NCBI GenBank assembly: GCA_903813345.2
Contig: CAIIXF020000169.1
Span: 44,614 to 108,613, forward strand
Direction: 5' to 3'
Length of the DNA stretch: 64,000 nucleotides
Source of the DNA: Owenia fusiformis
Taxonomy: Eukaryota; Annelida; Polychaeta; Sabellida; Oweniidae
Position numbers and translations under genes: made by a program. Positions within the stretch are counted from its first letter, which is position 1. Each line of letters starts with the position of its first letter. Under the pieces are notes generated by a model. The model was not told the origin of the DNA. It saw only the letters and a program-made list of their open reading frames with translations, and did not search any database. Below are positions 50,456 to 62,681 of the stretch, in pieces.

Positions 50456-50730
50456 TGCAATCTGCATCGTACAAACGATTGTTTCAAAGCAAATCTACTA
50501 TTTTGTCACGAGTTCATTAATATTGATACGCCATTATCTAATGTCAACATTTTGCTACGTGAATTATACGTTAATGCAACGTGTTGAATAATAGTAGTAG
50601 GCTAGTAGTAGTATTCACATATGATGATCTAATAAGTTACCGATGTGTGTTTGTTTTGTTTTAATGAAATACTTTCATTTACCAATGAGCTATTGTTCTT
50701 TTTCTGCTAATGAACCCACCGCCATGTTAG

Positions 50731-50905
50731 CATTTGCGAATTCAATTGCCGTCTGGCGGCTGACGGTTGAATTTACATTTTATCCCCAACTCATTTAAAT
50801 ATAAATAGAACAGTGGCATGAACTATTTGTATTGAAATGAGTTCCCGTAAACAGTTTGTTAATTCGGCAACCGCCAGCTGGCAGTTGAATTTCCGAATGC
50901 TACTC
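50731..50905. mobile_element. MITE, GCGAATTCAATTGCCG family
   Basis: CATTTGCGAATTCAATTGCCG with GGCGGCTGACGGTTGAAT at the left, and an inverted counterpart GGCAACCGCCAGCTGGCAGTTGAATTT at the right, enclosing ACTCATTTAAATATAAATAG and ATTGAAATGAGTTCCCG. It shares modules with 20525-20950 and 11022-11120. Confidence 0.65.
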
Positions 50906-51382
50906 AAATGTGAAATTGCATCGAATGCTGTTTGTGCAACTGAGAGTGGAAGTATGTAGCGATGCTCGTGTTATAAGAATGAAAGTAATCTGTACCATGT
51001 CCAATTTCACACATTTTATAACATTTTACGATCTAGCATATTCTGCTTTCAATTGCCTCTAGTAATATATTTTCATACATTGCGTCATTTCATTCCCGGT
51101 TATTTTTGGGTTTGTCGCATTATGGTTATTCATACGAGGACGACAGACTTGCCACTATTATTCGCGACGATTCTTTAGCTTCTTTTAGTGTTATTGATAC
51201 GACGACAATGAGCGAAATGCCTAAGTGAGATTCTCTAAATGTGATTATTGAAACGAAAATTACTTGATAGTCAATTATAATTCTTCCAGTTTTTTTTAAT
51301 TCTCTCCGTTATCATACGATGATAACAGGATTTCATTATCTTTTCAGAGAATCATTTGGTTCCTCACTAAAAGCCATCATTC
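50906..51382. other. Gene-free stretch
   Basis: No coding or repeat structure I can support. Short inverted ATGATAACAGGATTTC-like motifs only. Confidence 0.4.
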
Positions 51383-54344
51383 ATCACTGGGGAGTATCGT
51401 GATGCAACAACACCGTGTTGTTGCATCAAGATGGCCAGACTTCCGGTGATAGATTTTCGTACGATATTTTGTTTCCCCAATTAAACCCATTTCTAGGACG
51501 AGTTGCTCAATAACCATACACATGCAGTTAGCGCACGATCTATATTTAAAGAAACTGTCATTAGTATACATGTACCATCACCAAGAAGCAATAAGTTCAC
51601 GGTTTTAGTTCCTCACTATTGATGCAACAACACCGAACCGAAGATGCAACAACACCCCTCTAGATTTGAGCAATGATGCAGCAACACCAATTAATAGTAT
51701 AATTTCAGAAGACCATAAATCTCGAGAGGAACAGATTTTTAAATGCTACTTTTGCAACACCGTTACCCATTACCCATATTTGCGTTCTTCTCAAGGCATT
51801 CAAAATACACGTCCTGCGGGCGAAGATCCTTTATATGTATTTCCAAAAATTTATAGTTTTAAATATTATAATGTACTGGACGTTGTTCTATAACATAGTT
51901 CAATCGCCTTTAACATGGCAAGCTTTAGTAACCCAATCTATTTTCATAAACCACTGTTCCATAGCTTGATGACCCTGACTCCAGTTAGTATCATTCAAAA
52001 TGGTGGACAAACATCTTTCGTTCTCGGTAAACATGATGAGCTATTGGAAATTATCTGTCATCCATCTGTGGAACAGTGATGAACTAGTAGATGTACGTTA
52101 CCACTGTTTATCAAATTATAACTAAAACAGTTTAACTGTGACATTCGTGAGCTTATGTTGATGGGATGATTGCTTCATCTATGATATAATATGATATGAT
52201 TCTTTATCTCCTCCAATTTGGAGAGCCAACGTGTAAAAACGTCTAATTGACTTTATTAGAGGCCGTTTAGTTACACGTTTAATGGAAATCTTGCACGACG
52301 CACGTGTACAATTATTGCTCTCTTTGGATTCCTTCTCTCCGACTGAGTAAAAAGGTAAACAAAAGTGATAAGATTAAGGGCCCAAAAAGGTAAATTGATA
52401 GGGGTACAGTTATCCCAGATATCCCGGGCCCTCGGGAAATATCATATTGTCTCTCGGAATAAAACCAATATTGAATCCCTCTCAGTAAATAACCTTTAAA
52501 TATAATAGCATTAACTGCAATATCATTAAACCAACACTCTTCCTACACAACTCTTGAGAACGATGTACAACTCCTGGATAGCGTAAACTCCTGAGCAGCG
52601 TATACAACTCTTCAACTTGATACATGACATCATACTTTGGGTGGGATAACAAAGGATATACAATATACAATTGAGGTCAACTGGCAAAACTGTATACCAA
52701 TACTGTAATCCTTGAAAGTTCGGAGGTCGAGGTCAACAGTACTCTCAGGGTTTACTGTTGAGGTATACACTTTGGCCAGTTGACCGAATAGAGAGGTTGA
52801 CAATTGTTTGTTAGTCCGAAGAATATCATAATTTGAAGGATATGAATTATACAATTGTAGACCTCTCTTAAGGTCAACTGGCAAAATTGTATACCGATAC
52901 TGTAAACCTTGAAAGTACTGTTGATGAAGACCAGAGGTCGAGGACACTTTTGCCAGTTGACCGAAAAGAGAGGTTAACAATTGTTCTGTAAGTCCAAATA
53001 ATATAATAATTGGACGAATATATAATCGAATGTCACGTGAACATATTTGATAAGTAAAGGTATCTCCAAGCCGTCGAATACTTGTAATTTTTTACACAAC
53101 TTATTTTTTCAAAATTAAAAAAAAATAGGGGTCAACAGTACCTAGTAGTGGTCAACAGTTTACAATTGTTGACCTCCCCAGAGGTCAACCGGCAAAATTG
53201 TATACCGAGACTGTATACGAAAAACTACTGTTGACAGAGACCGAAGGTCGAGGTTTACAGTCGAGGTATATGATTTTGACGGTTGATCGAATGGAGAGGT
53301 CTACAATTGTTTTGTTAGTCTGAGTAAACTAATAATACACATATAGACGACAATCATTAATCGGCATGGCTTCATTTCACAACCTTTTCTCCGAACCACG
53401 TTAGCAATATTTTTTTAGAAAATCTGGAGACAGTGCAAGTAGCTCAACTCTGTATTTGGCACATCACGGCGTACTCGTTAGTGAATTAATGTTAATTTTA
53501 AGTTTCTATTTGTATTTTTGCTATACTTGTCGCCTAGTAAAGTCATTTTCACTAACGTTTACAAAATGTCCGTCTTCCATGTTTTTTTTGTGACGTCATG
53601 AAACTTTTTTTCAGAAGTAGCGGTCAACAGTACCTAGTAGTGGTCAACAGTACATAATTTTAACCGCTAATCAACCAATCAGAATTGAGCATTTCAATTG
53701 AGGTACTAATAACACAAAATGACTGATATCTGTTGTCTTTCCAAAATTATATTAGTTATTTGTAAGCAATTTCCATACGATTAATCAAGGGCATTTAATT
53801 TAGAAAATGTATAATCTTTATTTTTCAGATACAATATCAATGAGATTGCCTCCCGGGGATTCTGTACTTTATTTAGTTTGCCATGTATATCCTTTTAACT
53901 TTGATATAGACAAAGAAACCAAACAAAATACGTTTCGTTCATGGACCACTGACTCACGCGTTTTATTCATGTCCCGACCTACACCTGTAAACAGAACATA
54001 AAACAGTTTCTCTTGTTGTTCAATGATAAATTATATTGGCGTTTTTGCATCAGCACATTGGTGTTGTTGCATCATCGATAAGAAACAGAGTGGTGTTGTT
54101 GCATCAATAGTGAGGAATTAAAACCACGAATTTATCGCTTCTTGATGATGCTACATGTAAACCAATGACAGTTTTTTAAAATATAGATCATGCGCTAACT
54201 GCATGTGTATGATTATTGAGCAACTCGTCCTAGAAATGGGTGTGAATTGGAAAAACAAAACATCGTACGAAAATCTATCACCGGAAGTCTGGCCATCTTG
54301 ATGCAACAACACGGTGTTGTTGCATCACGATACCCCCCAGTGAT
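51383..54344. mobile_element. 2.96-kb element with ~300-bp terminal inverted repeats (GATGCAACAACACC family)
   Basis: Left repeat 51383-51685 and right repeat 54042-54344 are inverted copies at roughly 90% identity by eye. Both contain ATCACTGGGG, then GATGCAACAACACCGTGTTG, a self-palindromic core, then GGCCAGACTTCCGGTGATAG, and on the inner side further GATGCAACAACACC motifs (about 51621, 51646, 51674; 54053, 54093 inverted). The interior has no transposase; it holds a GGTCAACTGGC repeat cluster and AT-rich DNA. Long repeats with iterated 14-bp motifs resemble foldback or Mutator-like non-autonomous elements. No clear target duplication. Confidence 0.82.
52673..53330. repeat. GGTCAACTGGCAAAATTGTATACC repeat cluster inside the 2.96-kb element
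   Basis: Units start near 52673, 52871 and 53182. Each has AGGTCAACTGGCAAAA followed by TTGTATACCGATACTGTA, and an inverted end TTTTGCCAGTTGACCGAA, then AGAGAGGTTGACAATTGTT. So each unit is itself an inverted repeat. The minus-strand frame at 52630-52980 is a translation of two units (SLFGQLAKV twice) and not a gene. Confidence 0.75.
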
Positions 54345-55810
54345 TCATGCGAGAACCATCCGTTTGCAAGGAAGTATTTTTAACAATTGTATATATATAA
54401 TTGTATTCCTTCATATAATAGTTCACACGACTTAACAATTTTTCCAGCCTGGCTTTTGTCATGGATATAGGTCCATGCTTTTGTCCACTGTTCGATTGCA
54501 AGTACTATCTGCGACAAATATTCTGTTTTACAAATGTGCTCAGTTATGCATATTAATACAATTGAAAGCTATTTTTCCAAATGTTCAATCAGTTATGTTA
54601 TGAAGGAGTGTGGCATTTTGCTGAAAGTCTTGAAATTGCTACCTTTTCAATGGACACACAATTATATCAGAGATCAGAACCAAAATTATGTATATTCTCT
54701 CCTGTATTATTACATGGCGGAGAAATAATATTTTGCATACATGCAGAGCATCAGCAAAACAACAAACAATTAACCCGTAAAACAAAAAATCAGCGATGAC
54801 TCTATCAATTTCATTCAATATACCATAAAACCACGTACTTTCCTAGCGTATCTCTTCCTTGCAACGATATGTCATCCATTCGCATGGGATAATGCTTGGT
54901 CGAATGGTCATATTTTGCACAGTGGGCAAAATCGGCAATCGCCTCGCGGACAACTTTAAAAATCACCGAAGTCGGTGCATGGGACCAGCTGCTATTGAAA
55001 GAAAGTTTTCATAACCATGCTCAACATGCAAGATTGCATCCCATGCATTCAATTATCCATATGACCACCATTTCTATACTGCTTCGCTCTCGTGGAGTAA
55101 ACTTTTTTTACTTTTCGTGGAATATTTCTTGTGGTAATTCAAAGTATATCATCCCCATCATCCAGAAATGATCAACATCCAAAAATTATTTGACAATTCA
55201 TTCATACTAAAGCGTTGAGAATAAATTGAATTCATAACTGATTATACTTGCCATCAAAAATGGTTGCAGTGTATAGACACACGATTCAAGTGCATTTAGT
55301 CCCTTATTATGTTGAACAGTCCAATCCCAAACTCCATTATACAGCATTTACTTGCGAGACAATAATATCAATAGCTCGTATTTCCATATTTTCACCTGAT
55401 GATTCCAGATTGAAACAGACACGTAATCATTTTAATGTTTTATTTTCGTCATTAAAACCTATAAAATAAGATACCAAAAGACAACTATGCTGTATTTTAT
55501 GAAAAATGTATCTACACTATACTCGAATGACATTTGTATATATCTGGTTGCATTTGTTTTGGTTAATTAAATGTGTAGGCTCTTATATTTAGATGTTTTT
55601 CTGCCGTGTTATTTTCCAAAAAATAACATGTTTGGAACATGACGTTACAGGTTTATTGCACATCAATAAATGAATGTGAAATATACAAAATGTTATAGGT
55701 GTACAATGGAATATTTTTCCATATATAAGGATTTTGTGGTCTTTTGATTCCCTATTTTTGTTTGATTTATAGACAAAAATGAAACATTTAATGCAGCTGT
55801 AGGTATATTC
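54345..55810. other. Intergenic stretch with possible decayed coding traces
   Basis: No gene can be supported. The 91-codon plus frame at 54896-55171 and an open minus frame over about 54840-55000 (containing VIFKVVREAIADF) are less AT-rich than the surroundings, which could mean a remnant of a transposase, but no catalytic motif is visible. Confidence 0.3.
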
Positions 55811-55965
55811 ACTGGTGATCCACTCGATTACGCTGGTTACCGAAACGGTTCGTTTTGGTGACAAAATGTCGGAACGTCGAAGGTACGATTTTTCTTTTTT
55901 GCTTATTACGCTCGTTGTAGGCAGAATCTCCACGACATTTTTCTAACAAACGTGTTTCAGTATCG
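55811..55965 (+). mobile_element. Left-end fragment of the ACTGGTGATCC foldback MITE
   Basis: ACTGGTGATCCACTCGATTA, GTCGGAACGTCGAAGG, CTTTTTTGCTTATTACG and TTGTAGGCAGAATCTCC follow in the same order as in 11722-11830. The inverted right end is absent, so this is half an element outside the palindrome. Confidence 0.8.
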
Positions 55966-56263
55966 TTGCGTTGTTTTATGAAAGACAACATTGTAGTTGC
56001 TGTTATTCATTGTAGTTGAAGTCACGGGCGTTGTAATGTTTTAAGAAATGTTTTCTACGTTTTCGTACTTCTTGTAATGTCATCTCTCCTATGAACTTTA
56101 AGTCAGTGTTGACTTGTACATGCAATCACAAAACCAAAGACATCAACTGTCTCTCAATATCAGGAAGAGAACATGTGGGTGTAACAAGGTATTCATACAA
56201 GAGTGCTAACTACATTGTACCACTTGAAGTAGTTTCCCGTGTCATGATTTTTTATTCAGTAGA

Positions 56264-56299
56264 ACCATGGGCTCTATCAGAGGTGGTAGAGCCCATGGT
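56264..56299. repeat. 13-bp-stem hairpin ACCATGGGCTCTA
   Basis: ACCATGGGCTCTA, ten-base loop, TAGAGCCCATGGT. It lies in a 75-codon frame (56091-56318) that has no recognised domain. Not a convincing terminator or promoter in a eukaryotic context. Confidence 0.6.
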
Positions 56300-57545
56300 A
56301 GAACACTGGAAAATGTAGGACATCGACGATTACTGAGACATGGTGTTACTTTGTTATGCAAATCCCGCGCAGGTGATAAATACATGCATCGAGACAGCAA
56401 AATTGTAGAAGTTTATGTATGTTGTTGATTCATGTATCCAATGAGTCCTCATTACGCACACGTTTGTCTGCGGAAAACATGCACCGAAGTATGTAACCAA
56501 GGGTTTTTCCCACGATGGTATGCTGAATATCTCTAGTCACTTAATTGAGATTCAATAGATTTTCATTCAATGTTGATGATTGTCCCTATAGACATGGCTT
56601 CATACGAAAGCACATAGTCTCGTACTATGTGGTTGTTCTGCAAGCTGTTAATTAACACTTTATGTTCACCATTTATTGTTATTATCACAATGTAATTTTT
56701 TATCGGTTACTTAAGAGATCGTTTTACAAGATAGAGCAATTCACTCAGGACAATCAAGTATTTCATTTCCCAGTTACATGTATGTATGGGAACCGGATGA
56801 GAACCAATAATAACACGGCGCACATTTTGCAGGTTGATTGACTTTACAATTAGCTCCATGCAAACTGCAATCAGACTCCAATTGTTGCTACAATTAACAT
56901 AATTAACTAGCTGCATAACAACAAATTGTAACCAATAAGAGCCAGTAATTAACTTGAATAACATGGTTGCAGTTTCAATAGATTAAGCGGTAGCCGTCAT
57001 TTGAAATAAATGTACAGGTTTCATCATCATGGAATTCGAATAAAATATCTTAAATGATTTGTCATAGTTGCCATTACTGTATTTTGACAAATATCAGAAA
57101 TTAGCTGCCATATATAGTATGAATTATAAAATGTTGTACTAGATCCTTACATTTTTCAAATAGTTGCCTAAAATGTCCACTTGACTCTATTTGTATATTA
57201 TTTCGATTTATCAACTCATCGTATTTTATATATTAGTTTTACTTAAAATGTGATCATTTAACATACGGTAATTCTTTTGAACGTTTTCAACAAATTGTAC
57301 ACTCCTTTCTCCAGTTCTAATGTTTGGGAATGTTTCATTCTCGTTTGCGTTGTCTTCAAAAGTGACATTTTCATGGCTCTCATTCATGTACGCACATATA
57401 TTGTTATATTGTTGTATTTGTTATTGTTATCGAAAATTAGTTTTAGGCTATGTAAGAAAATGTTCAATTTGGATAATATGTAATTATCATGTACAGGATG
57501 GAAATTGACAAACTCTCACACATTGAACTACTGCACTCTTCAAAC
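56300..57545. other. Gene-free AT-rich stretch
   Basis: I see no supported gene, tandem repeat or element. The frames at 56707-56964 (minus) and 57277-57508 (plus) are not recognisable. Confidence 0.4.
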
Positions 57546-57548
57546 AAC

Positions 57549-57820
57549 ATGTAGTTACTGAAAAGTACTCGTTTATGCCCTGGTCACACTTCCTCCGATT
57601 TTCACTACGGCGCCCGGCCGATTGAGTATTTTGTTTAAAATTAAATACAATATTGAACAAAACACTCAATGACCCAGGCATTAGTGACAATATGTGGGAA
57701 CATCGAAGATTTAATGATGTTTCTTTTGCCTTATTTCACGATCTGTAGATAGTTTTCATGACATTTTTAGCACGTGTGTGTCAGAGTATGTTTAAGGGAA
57801 TATGCAAGTTTGTGATGAAC
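57549..57820 (+). mobile_element. Degenerate ACTGGTGATCC-family fragment split by a MITE
   Basis: GTTACTGAAAAGTACTCG before the MITE and GTGACAATATGTGGGAACATCG, then TTTCTTTTGCCTTATTTCACG after it, line up with GGTTACCGAAACGGTTCG...GTGACAAAATGTCGGAACGTCG in the copy at 55811. The MITE at 57576-57680 therefore landed inside this older element. Confidence 0.65.
57576..57680 (+). mobile_element. Complete 105-bp Harbinger-type MITE
   Basis: Ends TGCCCTGGTCACACTTCCTC and GACCCAGGCA, bounded by TTA on both sides (57573-57575, 57681-57683). The inner part ATTGAGTATTTTGTTTAAAA...TTGAACAAAACACTCAAT is palindromic. Same family as 4189 and 7950. Confidence 0.88.
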
Positions 57821-58019
57821 GATCGTTCAAAAGACGACAGTCTCATCAATATAATTTATTTCCTAATTAAACAGTCTTCACCACAAACCACACAACATAA
57901 TATCACATATATTATAGGATTAAATTCGAGCCAGCAGCTACGCCAGAACCTCCTAAAAAACGGGCAAACTAGTGTCCAAAGCTCGAAATGTCTCTTCCTT
58001 GAGACTTCCAACAAAGGTA

Positions 58020-58395
58020 GTCTTCCTTGAATCAGTCCAAGGCATCTTCTCTGTATCACACGTACATGTATCTATCTTATATGGATCTCAATCCAACAAA
58101 GTAAAGTCTTCTATTAATCAGCTCAAAGCATCTAACCTATATCACGCTTGTATCTATCTTGTATGGACAAAATGTGTTCCAGAGTTCACTTAGGCTTGTG
58201 TCCATATCCTACTATGGGTTGTATTTCTTGTATCTGTCTTATATGGATCTCAATCCAACCAAGTAGTCTTCTTGAATCAGTCCAAATCATCTTATTTATA
58301 TCACACTTGTATCTATTTTATAAGGACAACTTGTGTTCCAGTGTTCATTTAGGCGTGTGTCCATACCCTACTATGGGTTGTATTTCCTGAAATTA
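58020..58395 (+). repeat. Two-copy tandem repeat, ~170 bp
   Basis: CTTGAATCAGTCCAA...ATCACACTTGTATCTAT...GTGTTCCAG...TTCACTTAGGC and GTGTCCATATCCTACTATGG occur twice about 170 bp apart (for example GTGTTCCAG at ~58162 and ~58331). Open frames across it are repeat translations. Confidence 0.85.
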
Positions 58396-58529
58396 CACAG
58401 AACTAGCATTAAAAACATGCAAATATCGCATTGTCGCTCCAAGCGACTAACCCCTTTTGAGGTTGCTAAATTGTACCTGCGTTCGACGCATTATATGAAT
58501 CCGTCAACCCACGATACAAATAGACTTTT

Positions 58530-59050
58530 ACGTCAGAGTTCGAACTGTACTGCATCAGAACAACTGCTCGACGTAATGGCTACAATGCCAAACATAACAA
58601 TTTTTACGTCGGAGTTCCAACTGTACTACAACAGAACAACTATTCGACGCACTGGAAATAATGCCAAACATGACAACAATATTTACGTCGGAGTTCAACT
58701 GTACTTCAACAGAACAACTATTCGACGTTCTGGTAATTATGTCAAACATGATAACAATCTTTATGTCGGAGTGCCAACTGTGCTTTAACAGAACAACTAC
58801 TCAACGTAATGGCCATAATGCCAAACATGTTCAATATAGAATGCAATTAGCTGACGAACACTTCTCTAATGTGTTCGTCACACTAATATCATAAATGTTG
58901 TTAGGAACACAACTATCATCTTAAAACCATATTAACTACTATTCGACGTCATGGCTATAATGTCAAGCATGACAACAATTTTTATTCAACAGAACAACTA
59001 CTCAACGTAATGGCTATAATGCCAAACATAATAACAATCCTCAGTCAGAG
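58530..59050 (+). repeat. ~78-bp tandem repeat, five to six decaying copies
   Basis: Unit: ACGTCGGAGTTCCAACTGTA, CAACAGAACAACTATTCGACG, AATGCCAAACATGACAACAA. Copies start near 58530, 58607, 58685 and 58763, with looser ones near 58935 and 58990. The 151-codon frame at 58333-58788 and its neighbours translate this repeat (the RTTIRRTGN motif recurs) and have no other support as genes. Confidence 0.88.
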
Positions 59051-59099
59051 TTCAAATATGTAATTTTACCAAGTGTATTTCTTGTCGCTGCAGGTAAAA

Positions 59100-60760
59100 C
59101 ATAACGATCACGTAGTCTATCTGAATTGACAACTTCAAAAATCAATACACAACAATTCATTTGATTCTTTAAAATCTAAAAATGTAATATTTCAATTTCG
59201 CTCTGCATTCTAAATACATCCGTGAATATGCCAGATTAAAATAGTTTCTTGGCATTTCATCTTTCTTCTTGAAGATTTTATCATCTTTCAAATAACTTGC
59301 TCAATTTTAACCAAAATTATATGCAGTAATAAATGTTAAACATCAATGTTTGCAAAAACATGGATCATCCAGGGAACATACCTGGATCAAAATACCCAAT
59401 GTGTAAACTCAAACCATTGTCTATCTTACATCGATTTCTCAATGCTATATACAGTAAACTCTAGAAATGTACAATTATCATTTGGACCAGGAATGACACA
59501 CTAAGCTCTCGCTTATTTCAAAATGTCTCAAGTATGGAGCAACTCCGCAAGTTTTTATTTAATCTTCGATAAACTATTCAACATGCAATAATCATGCATT
59601 TATCTAACAATGTAACCAAAGTAAATGTCCAAATCTGTCTACTCCCAGTCTCGAATCAAGACAAATCAACTATCTTCTAAAAAATAGTCCAGGTTTTAAA
59701 CCTAAATGATTATATTCGGGAAATCAATTCACCTGCCTAATCAGACTATTTAAGTATTTATTCAAAATCTTCTAATCGCTTTTAGAAAAGTATCGATCGA
59801 TTTTCAAACAAATCGAAAACAAGAGTGTTAAAGACGAAAAGTAAGCAAATACAACTATTATTGTAAAGTATGCGTACCAAGCATATGTCTGAATCCGACT
59901 ACCCATGTATCGATTCACAACATACCTTCAAAGATAACCACCCTATTCATCAATGTTATAAACAGAGATACTAGACCAAACTGTTGGTATAAACACCTTA
60001 TTAGTAAACTTAAAATGCTGATATTATACAATGCACTTTTATAGACCAGCATTTCACTTCTATTTCACATAACCAGTATTCAAAGATATCGCTCCCCGAT
60101 ATTTTAAGCAAAAAAGCTATTTATGAACATGCAAATTAAAAATATTCTAGTAACCTTTTTGCATCTATCAACATTAACTGTTTGATCCTGAATACGACTA
60201 CTCTTAGAACTAATTTGATCAAGCAGTTTATTTAACTGAATCAGTCAAATAAAATATTCTCCATAAGTAAGCAACTTATCTTTGGCGAAGAAAAGTTCTG
60301 AATATAGAAACTTATACAGTATGCAATTTATTCTTGTACGGATATTCGGTATCTAAAACATATGCCTGAACCCTACCCTCCTGGCAACAATTCACGACAT
60401 TTCCCAACCAAAAAGACTGTTATGATTACTCTCAGAGCCCTTTAATGGCATTTTGATCATTTCTAAATATGAATGAATGTTTTGAGTAGCAAACGAAGAT
60501 GTTTGCGATAACATGTAGCTCACAAAAATTCATTATGATTCTGTCGAATCCAAGCATCCTCTTGATAATAAAAGATATGAAAATACAAGTGTACAATTTC
60601 ACTTGCAGGATATGAAGTATCCAAGGTGTATGTCTGAATCCAACCTTCCCAGTAACGATTCACGACAATTAATGTCTGTTCTAAATACAAATACGCGTTA
60701 TTAGCTAATAACTTAAATGGTATACCAATATGGCTCACCAATCGACGACATTTAACAATT
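59100..60760. repeat. Degenerate ~240-270 bp tandem repeat region, no gene
   Basis: A loose module CATATGTCTGAATCC-ACTACCC-GTATCGATTCACAACA recurs near 59885, 60362 and 60632, with weaker forms near 59640 and 60185. The minus-strand 73-codon frame at 60520-60741 lies in it and is not supported as a gene. Confidence 0.5.
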
Positions 60761-60858
60761 CAATGACTCTTCAGTAACACAACTCGTTAGTTGTTTGTCA
60801 TGACTTACAACATTAAAATGCTTACGTTGCAAAACTTTATACAAAAACTATAATTGTA

Positions 60859-61282
60859 TCACCTATGCTTTTGAAGCAGGCGATAGCTGATAGGTGTCAT
60901 GTAAAGGCTTTAAGTACATTGTATAGCAATAATTAAAGGTAAGAAGGTACTGTTTCATTCATATTTCTTGGTTTTAAAAACATTTAATCAAATAAGCTGG
61001 AAATTTTTTTGAGAAATGATATGATGGTGAAAGAAATAGATACAAAATTATAAAAAATTTATAATTAGCGAAAATTGATATCCGCAAAATTTCAAAATTG
61101 CAAAATTGTGAAAGATAACAGCATCAAATATTAGTGGCAGTACAGTATTTGCATGTGAAATAATTATGATATATTAATATAATAATATAATAATTGATGA
61201 AACAATTGCAATGAACTGTTTTGATTAGCCAAGGCCAGAGCATTGGAATTTGAACTAAAGTTGAGTATAATGTTATTGTATA
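60859..61282 (+). repeat. 424-bp direct repeat, copy 1
   Basis: Begins TCACCTATGCTTTTGAAGCA and ends AATGTTATTGTATA. It matches 62682-63105 at constant offset 1823 with four substitutions noticed. Its first 38 bp can fold (CACCTAT with ATAGGTG). It ends 23 bp downstream, in the minus sense, of the stop codon of the recombinase-like exon. Confidence 0.95.
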
Positions 61283-61305
61283 CGTCACGACCATCAATAA
61301 CCTAT

Positions 61306-61650
61306 TTATTTCATAATAACATGTTTTGAAGTACCAATGGACTTCAGCAAATCTTCCATGTATTCTTTATCCTTGAGATATCTTGCGATGCTGCTCATAA
61401 AAGCTCTTAAGGTTGATGGTTGATATTCTGCACCATCCTCCTTTCTTATGTTAATGAAAAAATGTTTGAGGTGGTCATTAAGATCATGGGGATCTATCTC
61501 CTCGATCGGTCTGAGTTCATTCCTCTCACTCCGTAAAAAATCTACTAGGATTTTTATGTCACTTTTAGTTTTCTTCGAAGTATTGATATTTTCTTGACCT
61601 TTAATGAAGTCATCAATAGGGGTGAGATGACAACCCGATGAGTCGAGGAC
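61306..61650 (-). CDS. Exon-like ORF: tyrosine-recombinase-type core-binding domain (Crypton/ZMYM2/QRICH1-like)
   Basis: Minus-strand frame of 114 codons closed by TAA (61306-61308) and bounded upstream by an in-frame TGA at 61651. There is no Met start, so it reads as an exon or 5'-truncated piece; TTCATTAAAG near 61610 is a possible acceptor. The peptide contains NTSKKTKSDIKILVDFL, IEEIDPHDLNDHLKHFF, IRKEDGAEYQPSTLRAF and SSIARYLKD, in the order and spacing of the helical N-terminal DNA-binding domain of Crypton-type tyrosine recombinases and their domesticated relatives. The catalytic domain (Arg...His-x-x-Arg...Tyr) is not in the window. It could be a host gene or a mobile element remnant. 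Confidence 0.75.
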   Translation of the reverse strand, partial: VLDSSGCHLTPIDDFIKGQENINTSKKTKSDIKILVDFLRSERNELRPIEEIDPHDLNDHLKHFFINIRKEDGAEYQPSTLRAFMSSIARYLKDKEYMEDLLKSIGTSKHVIMK

Positions 61651-62681
61651 TCAATTTCCCTCTTAGTCTTAATAAAAGCCAATGGCATTTATTTTGAGTT
61701 CTTTCTAATAAAGGCCCTGTGCAAAATAAATGCTCAGTGGGCCTATATGTTCGTTGAATTTAAAATTTCCCCTTCTACTCAATTTTTATAAATGTTTTAT
61801 GCATCAGTATGTTGCATTTGGAGACACAAATAAACTCTTAAAAGGAAAATATTTTCTCTTTAGTATGTTAACTTTGTCTACAAATGCAACATATTAATGT
61901 GAAAACATTATTAAAAAAATGGAAGGAACTGAAAATCAGGAAAACATTTTTGAAAAAAAAATGTTGATGCACCTTCCCTGTCTCAATCTCCAATTTTTTT
62001 ATCATCTGTATGAGTACTTTTCCTTTAGATAATGCATTGGCCTAACATACACACCTTACATTTTCAGAAAATTTCTGCAATTCAACATATGACCGTCTAA
62101 ATTCTGTTGCGAAACCTTTAGTATTCTTTCAAGAAATTTCCTGCTTACATGAAAGTCTTTTACAGTTTTACATTCTGTTTTTTTTTAATGTAACATAATG
62201 GCTGATACCAATATTGTTCAAAGTTGTACAGTATAATATGTGCAAAAGCAAGTTGGAAGTTTTATTACAAAATCATTCAAAAACTTAAACTTGCCTGGAG
62301 ATTAACATTTTGTATGCATCACACCTAAAGTATATTATAACATATATGTAAATAACAAGTTTTTTGTATAAATTGTATATATTAGTGTAGTGTAGTGTAG
62401 TTTTGTGAAATTTCATTTTGTAATGACTAATATGTCAGGTCATGACATCTAAAGAGTCAATAAAAGATATATATATATGTTTACACTATGGAACTAATCA
62501 TTCTTTGAATTGAGTTCGATTCCTGAACAACTGGATATTTGACTAAACATTCCTTGGATTTGATTTGGTTTGATGAAGAGAAATCTTGACTGACAAAAAT
62601 GCAGCTGATAACTAACAGATTTTCCCAAACAGAAAATATAAAAAAAATTTAAAGTGAGCGCTTGATTTCAATAGTTTAGTT
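61651..62681. other. Spacer between recombinase-like exon and repeat copy 2
   Basis: AT-rich; no further coding exon recognised on either strand. A short (GTGTA)n/(TA)n simple repeat lies at 62380-62480. Confidence 0.45.

Noticed and set aside
52630-52980. 116-codon minus-strand frame
   Set aside because: Translation of two GGTCAACTGGC repeat units.
54896-55171. Transposase fragment
   Set aside because: Composition is coding-like, but neither strand shows a catalytic or DNA-binding motif I can name.
56264-56299. Rho-independent terminator
   Set aside because: Hairpin without a T-tract, in eukaryotic DNA without a gene ending there.
58333-58788. 151-codon plus-strand frame
   Set aside because: Crosses two unrelated tandem repeats and repeats its own peptide every 26 residues.
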